64,000 bases of DNA, from assembly GCA_030142905.1 (NCBI GenBank), contig JASJOG010000053.1, positions 1,260,501-1,324,500 on the forward strand, written 5' to 3'. A program made the position numbers and the translations under genes. This stretch comes from Heliopora coerulea (taxonomy: Eukaryota > Cnidaria > Anthozoa > Scleralcyonacea > Helioporidae). Under the pieces are notes generated by a model. The model was not told the DNA's origin, ran no database searches, and worked only from the letters and a program-made list of their open reading frames with translations. This document shows, one piece after another, positions 34,601 to 45,466 of the stretch (within the stretch, counting starts at the first letter, position 1; each line of letters begins with the position of its first letter).

Positions 34601-37600
34601 ATAAGCACAAAATATGAACGTTTAGACAGAATAATATAGTTTTGCCTTTATTTGCGGAGTTTTAGACTAATATTTGAGATAATTTTTGAGGTCGAAAAAT
34701 TTCGCCAACAAGTAATGGGGTTAGCCCATGGTTTTTGACGATTTTTCGACAATTTTAAACTTTCGAAATAAGCACGAAATATGAAAGTTTGGGCCGAATA
34801 TAATAGTTTTGCTTTCATTTCCGGAGTGTTAAACGAAAATTTCAGATCATTTTTAAGGTCAAAAAATATCGCCAAAAAGTAAAGGGGTTAGTCCATGGTT
34901 TTGGACGATTTTTCGACCAATTTTTAACTTTCGAAATAAGCACAAAGTATGAAAGTTTAGGCCAATTAATATAGTTTTGCCTTAATTTCCGGAGTTTTAG
35001 AGTGATATTTAAGATCATTTTTGAGGTTGAAAAATATCGCCAAAAAGTAAAGGGGTTAGCCCATGGTTTTGGACGATATTTCGACCAATTCTAAACTTTC
35101 GAAATAAGCACGAAATATGAAAATTTGGGCCGATTGATATAGTTTTGCCTTTATTTGCGAAGTTTTAGACTAATATTTGAGATAATTTTTGAGGTCGAAA
35201 AATTTCGCCAAAAAGTAAAGGGGTTAGCCCACGGTTTTTGACGATTTTTCGACAATTTTAAACTTTCGAAATAAGCACGAAATATGAAAGTTTAGGCCAA
35301 TTAATATAGTTTTGCCTTTATTTGCGGACTTTTAGACTAATATTTAAGATAATTCTCGATGTCGAAAAATTTCGCCTAAAAGTAAAGGGGTTAGCCCATG
35401 GTTTTTGACGATTTTTCGACAATTTTAAACTTTCGAAATAAGCACAAAATATGAACGTTTAGGCAGAATAATATAGTTTTGCCTTTATTTGCGGAGTTTT
35501 AGACTAATATTTGAGATAATTTTTGAGGTCGAAAAATTTCGCCAACAAGTAATGGGGTTAGCCCATGGTTTTTGACGATTTTTCGACAATTTTAAACTTT
35601 CGAAATAAGCACGAAATATGAAAGTTTGGGCCGAATATAATAGTTTTGCTTTCATTTCCGGAGTGTTAAACGAAAATTTCAGATCATTTTTAAGGTCAAA
35701 AAATATCGCCAAAAAGTAAAGGGGTTAGTCCATGGTTTTGGACGATTTTTCGACCAATTTTTAACTTTCGAAATAAGCACAAAGTATGAAAGTTTAGGCC
35801 AATTAATATAGTTTTGCCTTAATTTCCGAAGTTTTAGAGTGATATTTAAGATCATTTTTGAGGTTGAAAAATATCGCCAAAAAGTAAAGGGGTTAGCCCA
35901 TGGTTTTGGACGATATTTCGACCAATTTCAAACTTTCGAAATAAGCACGAAATATGAAAGTTTCGGCCAAATAATATAGTTTTACCTTTATTTGTGGAGT
36001 TTTAGACGAAAATTGGAAATAATTTTTGAGATCGAAAAATTTCGCCAAAAAGTAAAGGGGTTAGTCCACGGTTTTTGCCGATTTTTCCACCAATCTCAAA
36101 CATTCGAAATAAGCACAAAGTATGAAAGTTTAGGCAGAATAATATAGCTTTGCCTTTATTTGCGGAGTTTTAGACCAATATTTGAGAGAATTTTTGTGGT
36201 CGAAAAATTTCGCTGAAAAGTAAAGGGGTTAGCCCATAGTTTTTGACGATTTTTTAATCAATTTCAAACTTTCGAAATAAGCACAAAATATGAACGTTTA
36301 GGCAGAATAATATAGTTTTGCCTTTATTTGCGGAGTTTTAGACTAATATTTGAGATAATTTTTGAGGTCGAAAAATTTCGCCAACAAGTAATGGGGTTAG
36401 CCCATGGTTTTTGACGATTTTTCGACAATTTTAAACTTTCGAAATAAGCACGAAATATGAAAGTTTGGGCCGAATATAATAGTTTTGCTTTCATTTCCGG
36501 AGTGTTAAACGAAAATTTCAGATCATTTTTAAGGTCAAAAAATATCGCCAAAAAGTAAAGGGGTTAGTCCATGGTTTTGGACGATTTTTCGACCAATTTT
36601 TAACTTTCGAAATAAGCACAAAGTATGAAAGTTTAGGCCAATTAATATAGTTTTGCCTTAATTTCCGGAGTTTTAGAGTGATATTTAAGATCATTTTTGA
36701 GGTTGAAAAATATCGCCAAAAAGTAAAGGGGTTAGCCCATGGTTTTGGACGATATTTCGACCAATTTCAAACTTTCGAAATAAGCACGAAATATGAAAGT
36801 TTCGGCCAAATAATATAGTTTTACCTTTATTTGTGGAGTTTTAGACGAAAATTGGAAATAATTTTTGAGATCGAAAAATTTCGCCAAAAAGTAAAGGGGT
36901 TAGTCCACGGTTTTTGCCGATTTTTCCACCAATCTCAAACATTCGAAATAAGCACAAAGTATGAAAGTTTAGGCAGAATAATATAGCTTTGCCTTTATTT
37001 GCGGAGTTTTAGACCAATATTTGAGAGAATTTTTGTGGTCGAAAAATTTCGCTGAAAAGTAAAGGGGTTAGCCCATAGTTTTTGACGATTTTTTAATCAA
37101 TTTCAAACTTTCGAAATAAGCACGAAATATGAAAATTTAGGCCAATTAATATAGTTTTGCCTTTATTTGCGGACTTTTAGACTAATATTTAAGATAATTC
37201 TCGATGTCGAAAAATTTCGCCTAAAAGTAAAGGGGTTAGCCCATGGTTTTTGACGATTTTTCGACAATTTTAAACTTTCGAAATAAGCACAAAATATGAA
37301 CGTTTAGGCAGAATAATATAGTTTTGCCTTTATTTGCGGAGTTTTAGACTAATATTTGAGATAATTTTTGAGGTCGAAAAATTTCGCCAACAAGTAATGG
37401 GGTTAGCCCATGGTTTTTGACGATTTTTCGACAATTTTAAACTTTCGAAATAAGCACGAAATATGAAAGTTTGGGCCGAATATAATAGTTTTGCTTTCAT
37501 TTCCGGAGTGTTAAACGAAAATTTCAGATCATTTTTAAGGTCAAAAAATATCGCCAAAAAGTAAAGGGGTTAGTCCATGGTTTTGGACGATTTTTCGACC

Positions 37601-40590
37601 AATTTTTAACTTTCGAAATAAGCACAAAGTATGAAAGTTTAGGCCAATTAATATAGTTTTGCCTTAATTTCCGGAGTTTTAGAGTGATATTTAAGATCAT
37701 TTTTGAGGTTGAAAAATATCGCCAAAAAGTAAAGGGGTTAGCCCATGGTTTTGGACGATATTTCGACCAATTCTAAACTTTCGAAATAAGCACGAAATAT
37801 GAAAATTTGGGCCGATTGATATAGTTTTGCCTTTATTTGCGAAGTTTTAGACTAATATTTGAGATAATTTTTGAGGTCGAAAAATTTCGCCAAAAAGTAA
37901 AGGGGTTAGTCCACGGTTTTTGCCGATTTTTCCACCAATCTCAAACATTCGAAATAAGCACAAAGTATGAAAGTTTAGGCAGAATAATATAGCTTTGCCT
38001 TTATTTGCGGAGTTTTAGACCAATATTTGAGAGAATTTTTGTGGTCGAAAAATTTCGCTGAAAAGTAAAGGGGTTAGCCCATAGTTTTTGACGATTTTTT
38101 AATCAATTTCAAACTTTCGAAATAAGCACGAAATATGAAAGTTTAGGCCAATTAATATAGTTTTGCCTTTATTTGCGGACTTTTAGACTAATATTTAAGA
38201 TAATTCTCGATGTCGAAAAATTTCGCCTAAAAGTAAAGGGGTTAGCCCATGGTTTTTGACGATTTTTCGACCAATTTTAAACTTTCGAAATAAGCACAAA
38301 ATATGAACGTTTAGGCAGAATAATATAGTTTTGCCTTTATTTGCGGAGTTTTAGACTAATATTTGAGATAATTTTTGTGGTCTAAAAATTTCGCTGAAAA
38401 GTAAAGAGGTTAGCCCATAGTTTTTGACGATTTTTTAATCAATTTCAAACTTTCGAAATAAGCACGAAATATGAAAGTTTAGGCCAATTAATATAGTTTT
38501 GCTTTCATTTCCGGAGTGTTAAACGAAAATTTCAGATCATTTTTAAGGTCAAAAAATATCGCCAAAAAGTAAAGGGGTTAGTCCATGGTTTTGGACGATT
38601 TTTCGACCAATTTTTAACTTTCGAAATAAGCACAAAGTATGAAAGTTTAGGCCAATTAATATAGTTTTGCCTTAATTTCCGGAGTTTTAGAGTGATATTT
38701 AAGATCATTTTTGAGGTTGAAAAATATCGCCAAAAAGTAAAGGGGTTAGCCCATGGTTTTGGACGATATTTCGACCAATTTCAAACTTTCGAAATAAGCA
38801 CGAAATATGAAAGTTTCGGCCAAATAATATAGTTTTACCTTTATTTGTGGAGTTTTAGACGAAAATTGGAAATAATTTTTGAGATCGAAAAATTTCGCCA
38901 AAAAGTAAAGGGGTTAGTCCACGGTTTTTGCCGATTTTTCCACCAATCTCAAACATTCGAAATAAGCACAAAGTATGAAAGTTTAGGCAGAATAATATAG
39001 CTTTGCCTTTATTTGCGGAGTTTTAGACCAATATTTGAGAGAATTTTTGTGGTCGAAAAATTTCGCTGAAAAGTAAAGGGGTTAGCCCATAGTTTTTGAC
39101 GATTTTTTAATCAATTTCAAACTTTCGAAATAAGCACGAAATATGAAAGTTTAGGCCAATTAATATAGTTTTGCCTTTATTTGCGGACTTTTAGACTAAT
39201 ATTTAAGATAATTCTCGATGTCGAAAAATTTCGCCTAAAAGTAAAGGGGTTAGCCCATGGTTTTTGACGATTTTTCGACCAATTTTAAACTTTCGAAATA
39301 AGCACAAAATATGAACGTTTAGGCAGAATAATATAGTTTTGCCTTTATTTGCGGAGTTTTAGACTAATATTTGAGATAATTTTTGTGGTCTAAAAATTTC
39401 GCTGAAAAGTAAAGAGGTTAGCCCATAGTTTTCAACGATTTTTTAATCAATTTCAAACTTTCGAAATAAGCACGAAATATGAAAGTTTAGGCCAATTAAT
39501 ATAGTTTTGCTTTCATTTCCGGAGTGTTAAACGAAAATTTCAGATCATTTTTAAGGTCAAAAAATATCGCCAAAAAGTAAAGGGGTTAGTCCATGGTTTT
39601 GGACGATTTTTCGACCAATTTTTAACTTTCGAAATAAGCACAAAGTATGAAAGTTTAGGCCAATTAATATAGTTTTGCCTTAATTTCCGGAGTTTTAGAG
39701 TGATATTTAAGATCATTTTTGAGGTTGAAAAATATCGCCAAAAAGTAAAGGGGTTAGCCCATGGTTTTGGACGATATTTCGACCAATTTCAAACTTTCGA
39801 AATAAGCACGAAATATGAAAGTTTCGGCCAAATAATATAGTTTTACCTTTATTTGTGGAGTTTTAGACGAAAATTGGAAATAATTTTTGAGATCGAAAAA
39901 TTTCGCCAAAAAGTAAAGGGGTTAGTCCACGGTTTTTGCCGATTTTTCCACCAATCTCAAACATTCGAAATAAGCACAAAGTATGAAAGTTTAGGCAGAA
40001 TAATATAGCTTTGCCTTTATTTGCGGAGTTTTAGACCAATATTTGAGAGAATTTTTGTGGTCGAAAAATTTCGCTGAAAAGTAAAGGGGTTAGCCCATAG
40101 TTTTTGACGATTTTTTAATCAATTTCAAACTTTCGAAATAAGCACGAAATATGAAAATTTAGGCCAATTAATATAGTTTTGCCTTTATTTGCGGACTTTT
40201 AGACTAATATTTAAGATAATTCTCGATGTCGAAAAATTTCGCCTAAAAGTAAAGGGGTTAGCCCATGGTTTTTGACGATTTTTCGACAATTTTAAACTTT
40301 CGAAATAAGCACAAAATATGAACGTTTAGGCAGAATAATATAGTTTTGCCTTTATTTGCGGAGTTTTAGACTAATATTTGAGATAATTTTTGTGGTCGAA
40401 AAATTTCGCTGAAAAGTAAAGAGGTTAGCCCATAGTTTTTGACGATTTTTTAATCAATTTCAAACTTTCGAAATAAGCACGAAATATGAAAGTTTGGGCC
40501 AATTAATATAGTTTTGCTTTCATTTCCGGAGTGTTAAACGAAAATTTCAGATCATTTTTAAGGTCAAAAAATATCGCCAAAAAGTAAAGG

Positions 40591-40594
40591 GGTT
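40591..40594 (+). repeat. target-site duplication of LINE copy 2 (left)
   Basis: ggtt here and at 45467-45470. Removing one copy restores the satellite aaaggggttagtcc. The same pair for copy 3 is at 47482-47485 and 52358-52361. Confidence 0.7.
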
Positions 40595-40607
40595 TCGTCA
40601 TTCGTAG

Positions 40608-40619
40608 CAAGATGGCGGC
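40608..40619 (+). promoter_or_regulatory. YY1-like motif at ORF1 start (copy 2)
   Basis: caagatggcggc overlaps the ORF1 ATG at 40612, as in the other two copies. Role inferred. Confidence 0.5.
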
Positions 40620-42219
40620 CGTAGGCGAGATTTGTAACAGTAGCGATCGCTCGAAAAAGATTGGCGGTAAAAAGCAAAATAAGTTGAAATCTAAAGGTGG
40701 AAAAGGTTTATTTATTGCCAAGGATACAGAAATAGATCATATTGATGCACAGCTCGTTGAAGAGACGGTTAAAATACGTTTTATCAGTGACAACGCTGTT
40801 CCGATTACCAATTCAGAGTCTCGTATTGAACCAAACAAAGAAGTGATCTCCAAACATGGACTTAACGAGCAGACCAACGACAGGAATAAAGGAAGGAATG
40901 CTGTGATTGACGACAATCTACAACCAGATCCCAGAAAGAATACGAATCAAAACAGCGAAATTGGTTCCAACACGCACGACCACGTGGAAACTTTGCTCAA
41001 GCCATCACAAACAAATTTGACTTCTCAAGCATGCGACAGATGTCTTCAAAACGAGAAGGAATTAAGCTGCATGAAGGATCAAATGATAAAAATGAACAAT
41101 CTTCTCGACAAATTATTAGCTAAACAGAGGAACGATGATCCAAATACAGAGTCTGATGATATCATAAACAAACTGCAAGAAGACAATTTCATAATGGCGG
41201 ACAAGATCAAAACCCTCCAAACGGTTGTGGAAGAAACCATCAAGGAAAACGCACAGATAAAGTCCATCTTAGGCATTAAACAAAACGAGTGGTTAAAAAT
41301 AGAGAACAATAAGAGATTGACATCAGAAAGCACTGTGCGAGATGAATCTATCCGACTTGAAACCTCAAATCGATATGCTTCTCTTGAAGTTGAAGAGATC
41401 GAACTATCAAGCCAAACACAAATGTCCCATGAACCAGATACAAGCAACAACCTAATACCCGGAAACCAAAATGGTGAGTCAAATGAATGCTTCTCCACCC
41501 AACTAAACAATTATCGAGAATCTCAGAGAAAAAATTTCAATGCACAAAATCAAGGAAACATCAGCGAAGACCACAAATTGAAAGGCAACTCCTTGCCCAA
41601 AGTGCTTGTTTTGGGTGACTCAATGATAAAGAACATTGATCAAAACAAAATTTCAAGAGCTGCTCAAGCCAAAGCTTTGTGCCGATCATATCGAGGAGCA
41701 AGAATCGAGCAAATAAATCAACAATTTAAAGAGGAATTTAGTGGAAGATGTGAGAAAATGCACAGCATTATTTTACATGCTGGAACAAACAATCTTGTGG
41801 ATGAAGAAGTTAAAAAATCAGTGGACAAAATGGAAACACTTGTTATGGAATCAAAGGAAAAAGCAAAGAATGTTGCTGTTTCAAGTGTTGTTATGAGGTA
41901 TGACAAAAAGGTTCCTTCTGACAAAATTATTAAATTTAATAATGCTTTAATTGATTTATGCAAGAAGCATAAAGCAACATTTATTAACAATAATACTATA
42001 AATAGAAATATGCTTAACCGGTCAAATCTACACCTCAGTCAAAGTGGTGATCGATCTCTTGGTAAAGCATTTTGTCATTACCTTAGATCAATCAGGCCAA
42101 GCAACATTAGTGTAAATTATAGAAGCAATGATTTTTTTCGAACTGTCCAACACTGGCAGAATCGCCCAAGAGACTGGATAAACCATCTGAAGAATGTTTA
42201 CCACATTACCAGGAAATAG
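40612..42219 (+). CDS. LINE copy 2 ORF1: coiled coil plus SGNH esterase-like domain
   Basis: 535 codons. The N-terminus is basic (KKIGGKKQNKLKSKGGKG). A CDRC pair and a heptad-like helical stretch at about residues 142-225 suggest a coiled coil for multimerisation. From about residue 328 an SGNH/GDSL hydrolase-like domain follows: LVLGDSM (G335-D336-S337), LHAGTNN (391-394) and NLHLSQSGDR (H474). CR1-like elements are known to carry such an esterase in ORF1. The Asp normally three residues before the catalytic His is Ser here (S471-N-L-H), so activity may be altered. The protein presumably binds element RNA; its partner is ORF2, which starts 47 bases downstream. Confidence 0.9.
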   Translation: MAAVGEICNSSDRSKKIGGKKQNKLKSKGGKGLFIAKDTEIDHIDAQLVEETVKIRFISDNAVPITNSESRIEPNKEVISKHGLNEQTNDRNKGRNAVIDDNLQPDPRKNTNQNSEIGSNTHDHVETLLKPSQTNLTSQACDRCLQNEKELSCMKDQMIKMNNLLDKLLAKQRNDDPNTESDDIINKLQEDNFIMADKIKTLQTVVEETIKENAQIKSILGIKQNEWLKIENNKRLTSESTVRDESIRLETSNRYASLEVEEIELSSQTQMSHEPDTSNNLIPGNQNGESNECFSTQLNNYRESQRKNFNAQNQGNISEDHKLKGNSLPKVLVLGDSMIKNIDQNKISRAAQAKALCRSYRGARIEQINQQFKEEFSGRCEKMHSIILHAGTNNLVDEEVKKSVDKMETLVMESKEKAKNVAVSSVVMRYDKKVPSDKIIKFNNALIDLCKKHKATFINNNTINRNMLNRSNLHLSQSGDRSLGKAFCHYLRSIRPSNISVNYRSNDFFRTVQHWQNRPRDWINHLKNVYHITRK

Positions 42220-42266
42220 GCAGTGAAGTATTAGAAACAAACATAAGTAACAATTTTCCCAATGAT

Positions 42267-45194
42267 ATGAAATCCTTTTATGATAATATGAATAATGTGA
42301 GCAGCAACCTTTCCTATTGCAATGACCTATTAAGCAACCTTAAATCTTTTTCAAAACAACGGGGATTTAAAATGGCATTTCTGAATATTGTGAGTTTACC
42401 CAAAAAACTCAATGAAATTATTTACATAATGTCACAAAATTACCTAGATTTATTTGCTCTCAATGAAACCAGGCTTAGTCCAGCTATAACTGATAATATG
42501 ATTAATATACCTGGCTATGATATTGTCCGAAATGATAGAAGTAGAAATGGAGGTGGTGTATGTATCTACCTGCGTAGCTCTTTAAACTACCAGATAAGAC
42601 ATGACATTGTACCAACAGATTTTGAAGCAGTTTGTATAGAAATAACCAAACCTCACAGTCGGCCTTTCATAGTTGTCGCTGTTTACCGAACACCAAATGC
42701 TTCCCCTGAATTTTTTACCCATTTTGAAAATTTGATACAAACTATTGATAATGAAAATAAAGAAATTTGTATCCTTGGAGATCTGAATTGTGATTTGATC
42801 AAAACAAATTTAGATCAACCAACTAAGACACTAATATCATTATTAGAAACCTACCAATTAACTCAACTAATAAATGAAGCCACACGAGTGACTATGACTT
42901 CCTCTACCCTCATTGATCATTTCATAACAAACATGCCAGAGAAAATTTGCAAGTCTGGTGTAATCCACACAGGAATAAGTGACCATAGCCTTATTTTTGC
43001 TATAAGGAAAATCAACATCACTCAGAGCGAAAAACAAAATATCACTGATATTAGAAACATGAAAAACTTTAACAAAAATCTGTTTCTACAAGACTTATCA
43101 CATCAGACATGGGATTATGTATATTTCTTTGCAGATAGCCCAGATAGTATGTGGGATGTTTGGAGAGAATTATTTTTAGAAATTCTTAACAAGCATGCTC
43201 CCATCCAGAAGAAGAAAATCAAATCAAAATCAGTTCCCTGGATAACAAAAGATATTAAAAAACTGATTAACATAAGGGATAGGTTAAAAAGAGTAGCCAT
43301 GATCTCCAAACTTGAAAAAGACTGGGTTGCTTATAGGAAAGTGAGAAATGAGACAACCACTCGACTTAGGCAGGCCAAAGTTGATTATTTTTCCAGTAAA
43401 ATTTCAGCAAATAAGAAAAATCCAAAAGCTGCTTGGAAGGTAATAAATAGTCAACTAGGTAAATATAATAAGAAAACAATAGTAAATGAATTGAATATAG
43501 ATAAACAGAAGTTGACAAACCAATGTGATATTGCAGAGGCTTTTAATGATTACTTTTCAAATATTGGACCAAATCTTGCTGAAGAGATTGGTACAACCAA
43601 TTACCATTATAAACAATTCATTAAGACAACTAAATCTGAGTTTACTTCATTCAAACCAGTTACTGTAAATAACGTGTGTCAGTTACTGTCTCGATTATCG
43701 GGAAATAAGTCTACTGGAATTGATAAAATATCCAGTAAAATTATGAAAATTGCAGCACCCATGATTTCAGATTCGCTAACATACATTTTCAATCAAAGTA
43801 TCACTTTATGCACCTTCCCCAATGACTGGAAAATGGCAAAAGTAATTCCACTTTTTAAAAATGGTAATCGAAACCTACCAGGTAATTATCGGCCTATTTC
43901 AATTCTACCTGCCATAAGCAAAGTCATGGAACGAATTATCTACAACCAATTACATGATTATTTACAAACAAATAATCTGTTTTCTGAACATCAGTTTGGC
44001 TTCCGTGAGCTCCATTCAACTGCTACAGCCTTACTAGATTGTACTAATGACTGGTACATAAACATGGATAGAAAATTGTTTAATCTTATTGTATTCATAG
44101 ACCTAAAAAAGGCCTTTGATACTGTTAACCACCAAATTTTACTGGATAAGTTATCACTATATGGAATCAAAGGTAATGCCTACTCCCTTCTTAAGTCCTA
44201 CTTAACGAATCGTAAACAGAAATGTGAAGTGAATGGATCTATCTCATCTGAATGTAATATTAAATGTGGAGTACCACAAGGCTCTATTTTGGGTCCCCTG
44301 TTCTTTTTGCTTTACATAAATGATCTGCCATCATGTCTTGCTCAAACTAAACCCCGGTTATTTGCAGATGATACAAATATTACAGCAGCTGGTAACTCAC
44401 TGAATGAGGTTGAGGATGCAGTGAATTCAGATTTAGAAAGACTTCGGAAATGGCTTATATCAAACAAACTCAGCCTGAATGTAGCAAAAACTAAATTTAT
44501 GTTAATTGGGACTAAACCAATATTAAATAAAATTTCTGATAAACAACCTATAATCAATATCGAGGATAAACAAATTGAACAAGTCTCTGAAAGCAAAATT
44601 CTAGGCGTAATTCTTGACCAGCATTTGTCTTGGAAAAGCAATACTGACAACATATGCAAGAAAGTATCATCTGGAATATATGCCCTTAAACGTTTGCGAG
44701 ATTTTGTTGATCAAAACACAATTCGGTCAGTATATAATGCTATTATTCAACCCCACTTTAACTACTGCTCTGAAGTTTGGAATGTATTTGGAGAGACACA
44801 ATCCACACGCCTTCAGAGACTTCACAACAGAGCTGCTCGAATTATAGCAAATGTACCTAATGAGGTAAACCAAGAAACTGTTCTGAGCATGCTGGGGTGG
44901 GAACCTCTAAAAGAACAACGAATTAAAACTAAAGCCAAAACAATGTTTAAAATATTAAATAACTTGGGACCACACTGCCTCAGTGAACTCTTTACATTCA
45001 AAAATGAATTGATAAAATACAATCTTCGGAACAACTCAGGCACACTTTGTTTGCCTAAACCTTGTACAAACAATATGAAAAAGAGCTTTATGTTTAATGG
45101 GGGTTCGATATGGAATTCATTACCAGAAGAACTTAGAGCGACAAAATCATTAACTTGTTTTAAAAGAAAACTTGCTGCTCATACTATTCTCTAG
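42267..45194 (+). CDS. LINE copy 2 ORF2: APE endonuclease and reverse transcriptase
   Basis: 975 codons with the full endonuclease set (N40, E67, D172/N174, D217, S238-D239-H240) and RT set (D612 in FIDLKKAFD, PQGSILGP, FADD at 699-702), and no stop or shift. The length is usual for CR1/L2 ORF2. The region before N40 has no motif, so initiation could also be at the internal Met36 just before the endonuclease. As read, the protein is identical to that of copy 3 and differs from copy 1 at five residues. It is translated after ORF1 from a bicistronic RNA, probably by reinitiation, since the gap is only 47 bases (inference). Confidence 0.96.
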   Translation: MKSFYDNMNNVSSNLSYCNDLLSNLKSFSKQRGFKMAFLNIVSLPKKLNEIIYIMSQNYLDLFALNETRLSPAITDNMINIPGYDIVRNDRSRNGGGVCIYLRSSLNYQIRHDIVPTDFEAVCIEITKPHSRPFIVVAVYRTPNASPEFFTHFENLIQTIDNENKEICILGDLNCDLIKTNLDQPTKTLISLLETYQLTQLINEATRVTMTSSTLIDHFITNMPEKICKSGVIHTGISDHSLIFAIRKINITQSEKQNITDIRNMKNFNKNLFLQDLSHQTWDYVYFFADSPDSMWDVWRELFLEILNKHAPIQKKKIKSKSVPWITKDIKKLINIRDRLKRVAMISKLEKDWVAYRKVRNETTTRLRQAKVDYFSSKISANKKNPKAAWKVINSQLGKYNKKTIVNELNIDKQKLTNQCDIAEAFNDYFSNIGPNLAEEIGTTNYHYKQFIKTTKSEFTSFKPVTVNNVCQLLSRLSGNKSTGIDKISSKIMKIAAPMISDSLTYIFNQSITLCTFPNDWKMAKVIPLFKNGNRNLPGNYRPISILPAISKVMERIIYNQLHDYLQTNNLFSEHQFGFRELHSTATALLDCTNDWYINMDRKLFNLIVFIDLKKAFDTVNHQILLDKLSLYGIKGNAYSLLKSYLTNRKQKCEVNGSISSECNIKCGVPQGSILGPLFFLLYINDLPSCLAQTKPRLFADDTNITAAGNSLNEVEDAVNSDLERLRKWLISNKLSLNVAKTKFMLIGTKPILNKISDKQPIINIEDKQIEQVSESKILGVILDQHLSWKSNTDNICKKVSSGIYALKRLRDFVDQNTIRSVYNAIIQPHFNYCSEVWNVFGETQSTRLQRLHNRAARIIANVPNEVNQETVLSMLGWEPLKEQRIKTKAKTMFKILNNLGPHCLSELFTFKNELIKYNLRNNSGTLCLPKPCTNNMKKSFMFNGGSIWNSLPEELRATKSLTCFKRKLAAHTIL

Positions 45195-45401
45195 TCTAAA
45201 TTCAGAGGATACAACTGTAAATAGAACAATCATAAACTTATAATTATATTACTTTCAATCTTTGAACTCTTTCTCTCATGAACTTTTTCTAGTGTAATAG
45301 TAATCCCTAATGATTTTATCTTCTGTATTATAATAATTTCTAAAACTTTTGTAACAATTTACTATACTTTTGTAGTAGCTTATAATGTTCATGTGCACGC
45401 C

Positions 45402-45432
45402 CATCGTGGAAATCAGTTTCATACTGACGATG
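45402..45432 (+). other. LINE 3'-end hairpin (copy 2)
   Basis: The same catcgt/acgatg and cagt/actg stem as in copy 1, followed by aataaa and the (TCTA) tail. Confidence 0.6.
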
Positions 45433-45466
45433 TTAGCGTGGGTAAATAAAGTTCTTCTATCTATCT

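Larger units (their letters stand above)
20576..40594. repeat. 168-bp satellite array, segment 2, with higher-order repeats
   Basis: About 20 kb, or some 119 monomers. A-type monomers recur at 20724, 21561, 22398, 23405, 24242, 25248, 26255, then 28603, 29610, 30617, 31624 and on to 37330. Spacing is 837 bp (5-mer) or about 1007 bp (6-mer); 35485 to 36324 is 839. 5-mers are common at the left and 6-mers dominate 28.6-34.6 kb. An irregular zone lies at 27.0-28.6 kb. From about 31.6 kb some A positions are filled by an A/E composite (tcgctgaaaagtaaagaggt). Copy 2 of the LINE interrupts a B-type monomer at 40594. Confidence 0.97.
40595..45466 (+). mobile_element. LINE copy 2, apparently intact CR1/L2-like element
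   Basis: 4872 bp with both ORFs fully open, a 3' UTR, hairpin and (TCTA)n tail, inserted into a B-type monomer at aaaggggtt|agtcc. The leader before the ORF1 ATG is only 17 bases. Nothing visible would prevent mobility, so it is a candidate active or recently active source. Together with about 2 kb of upstream satellite it forms a 6891-bp unit that is present twice. Confidence 0.96.

Noticed and set aside
9311..40594. CRISPR-like array of repeats and spacers
   Set aside because: Monomers are contiguous 168-bp satellite units with no short repeat/unique spacer pattern, in a eukaryotic context.
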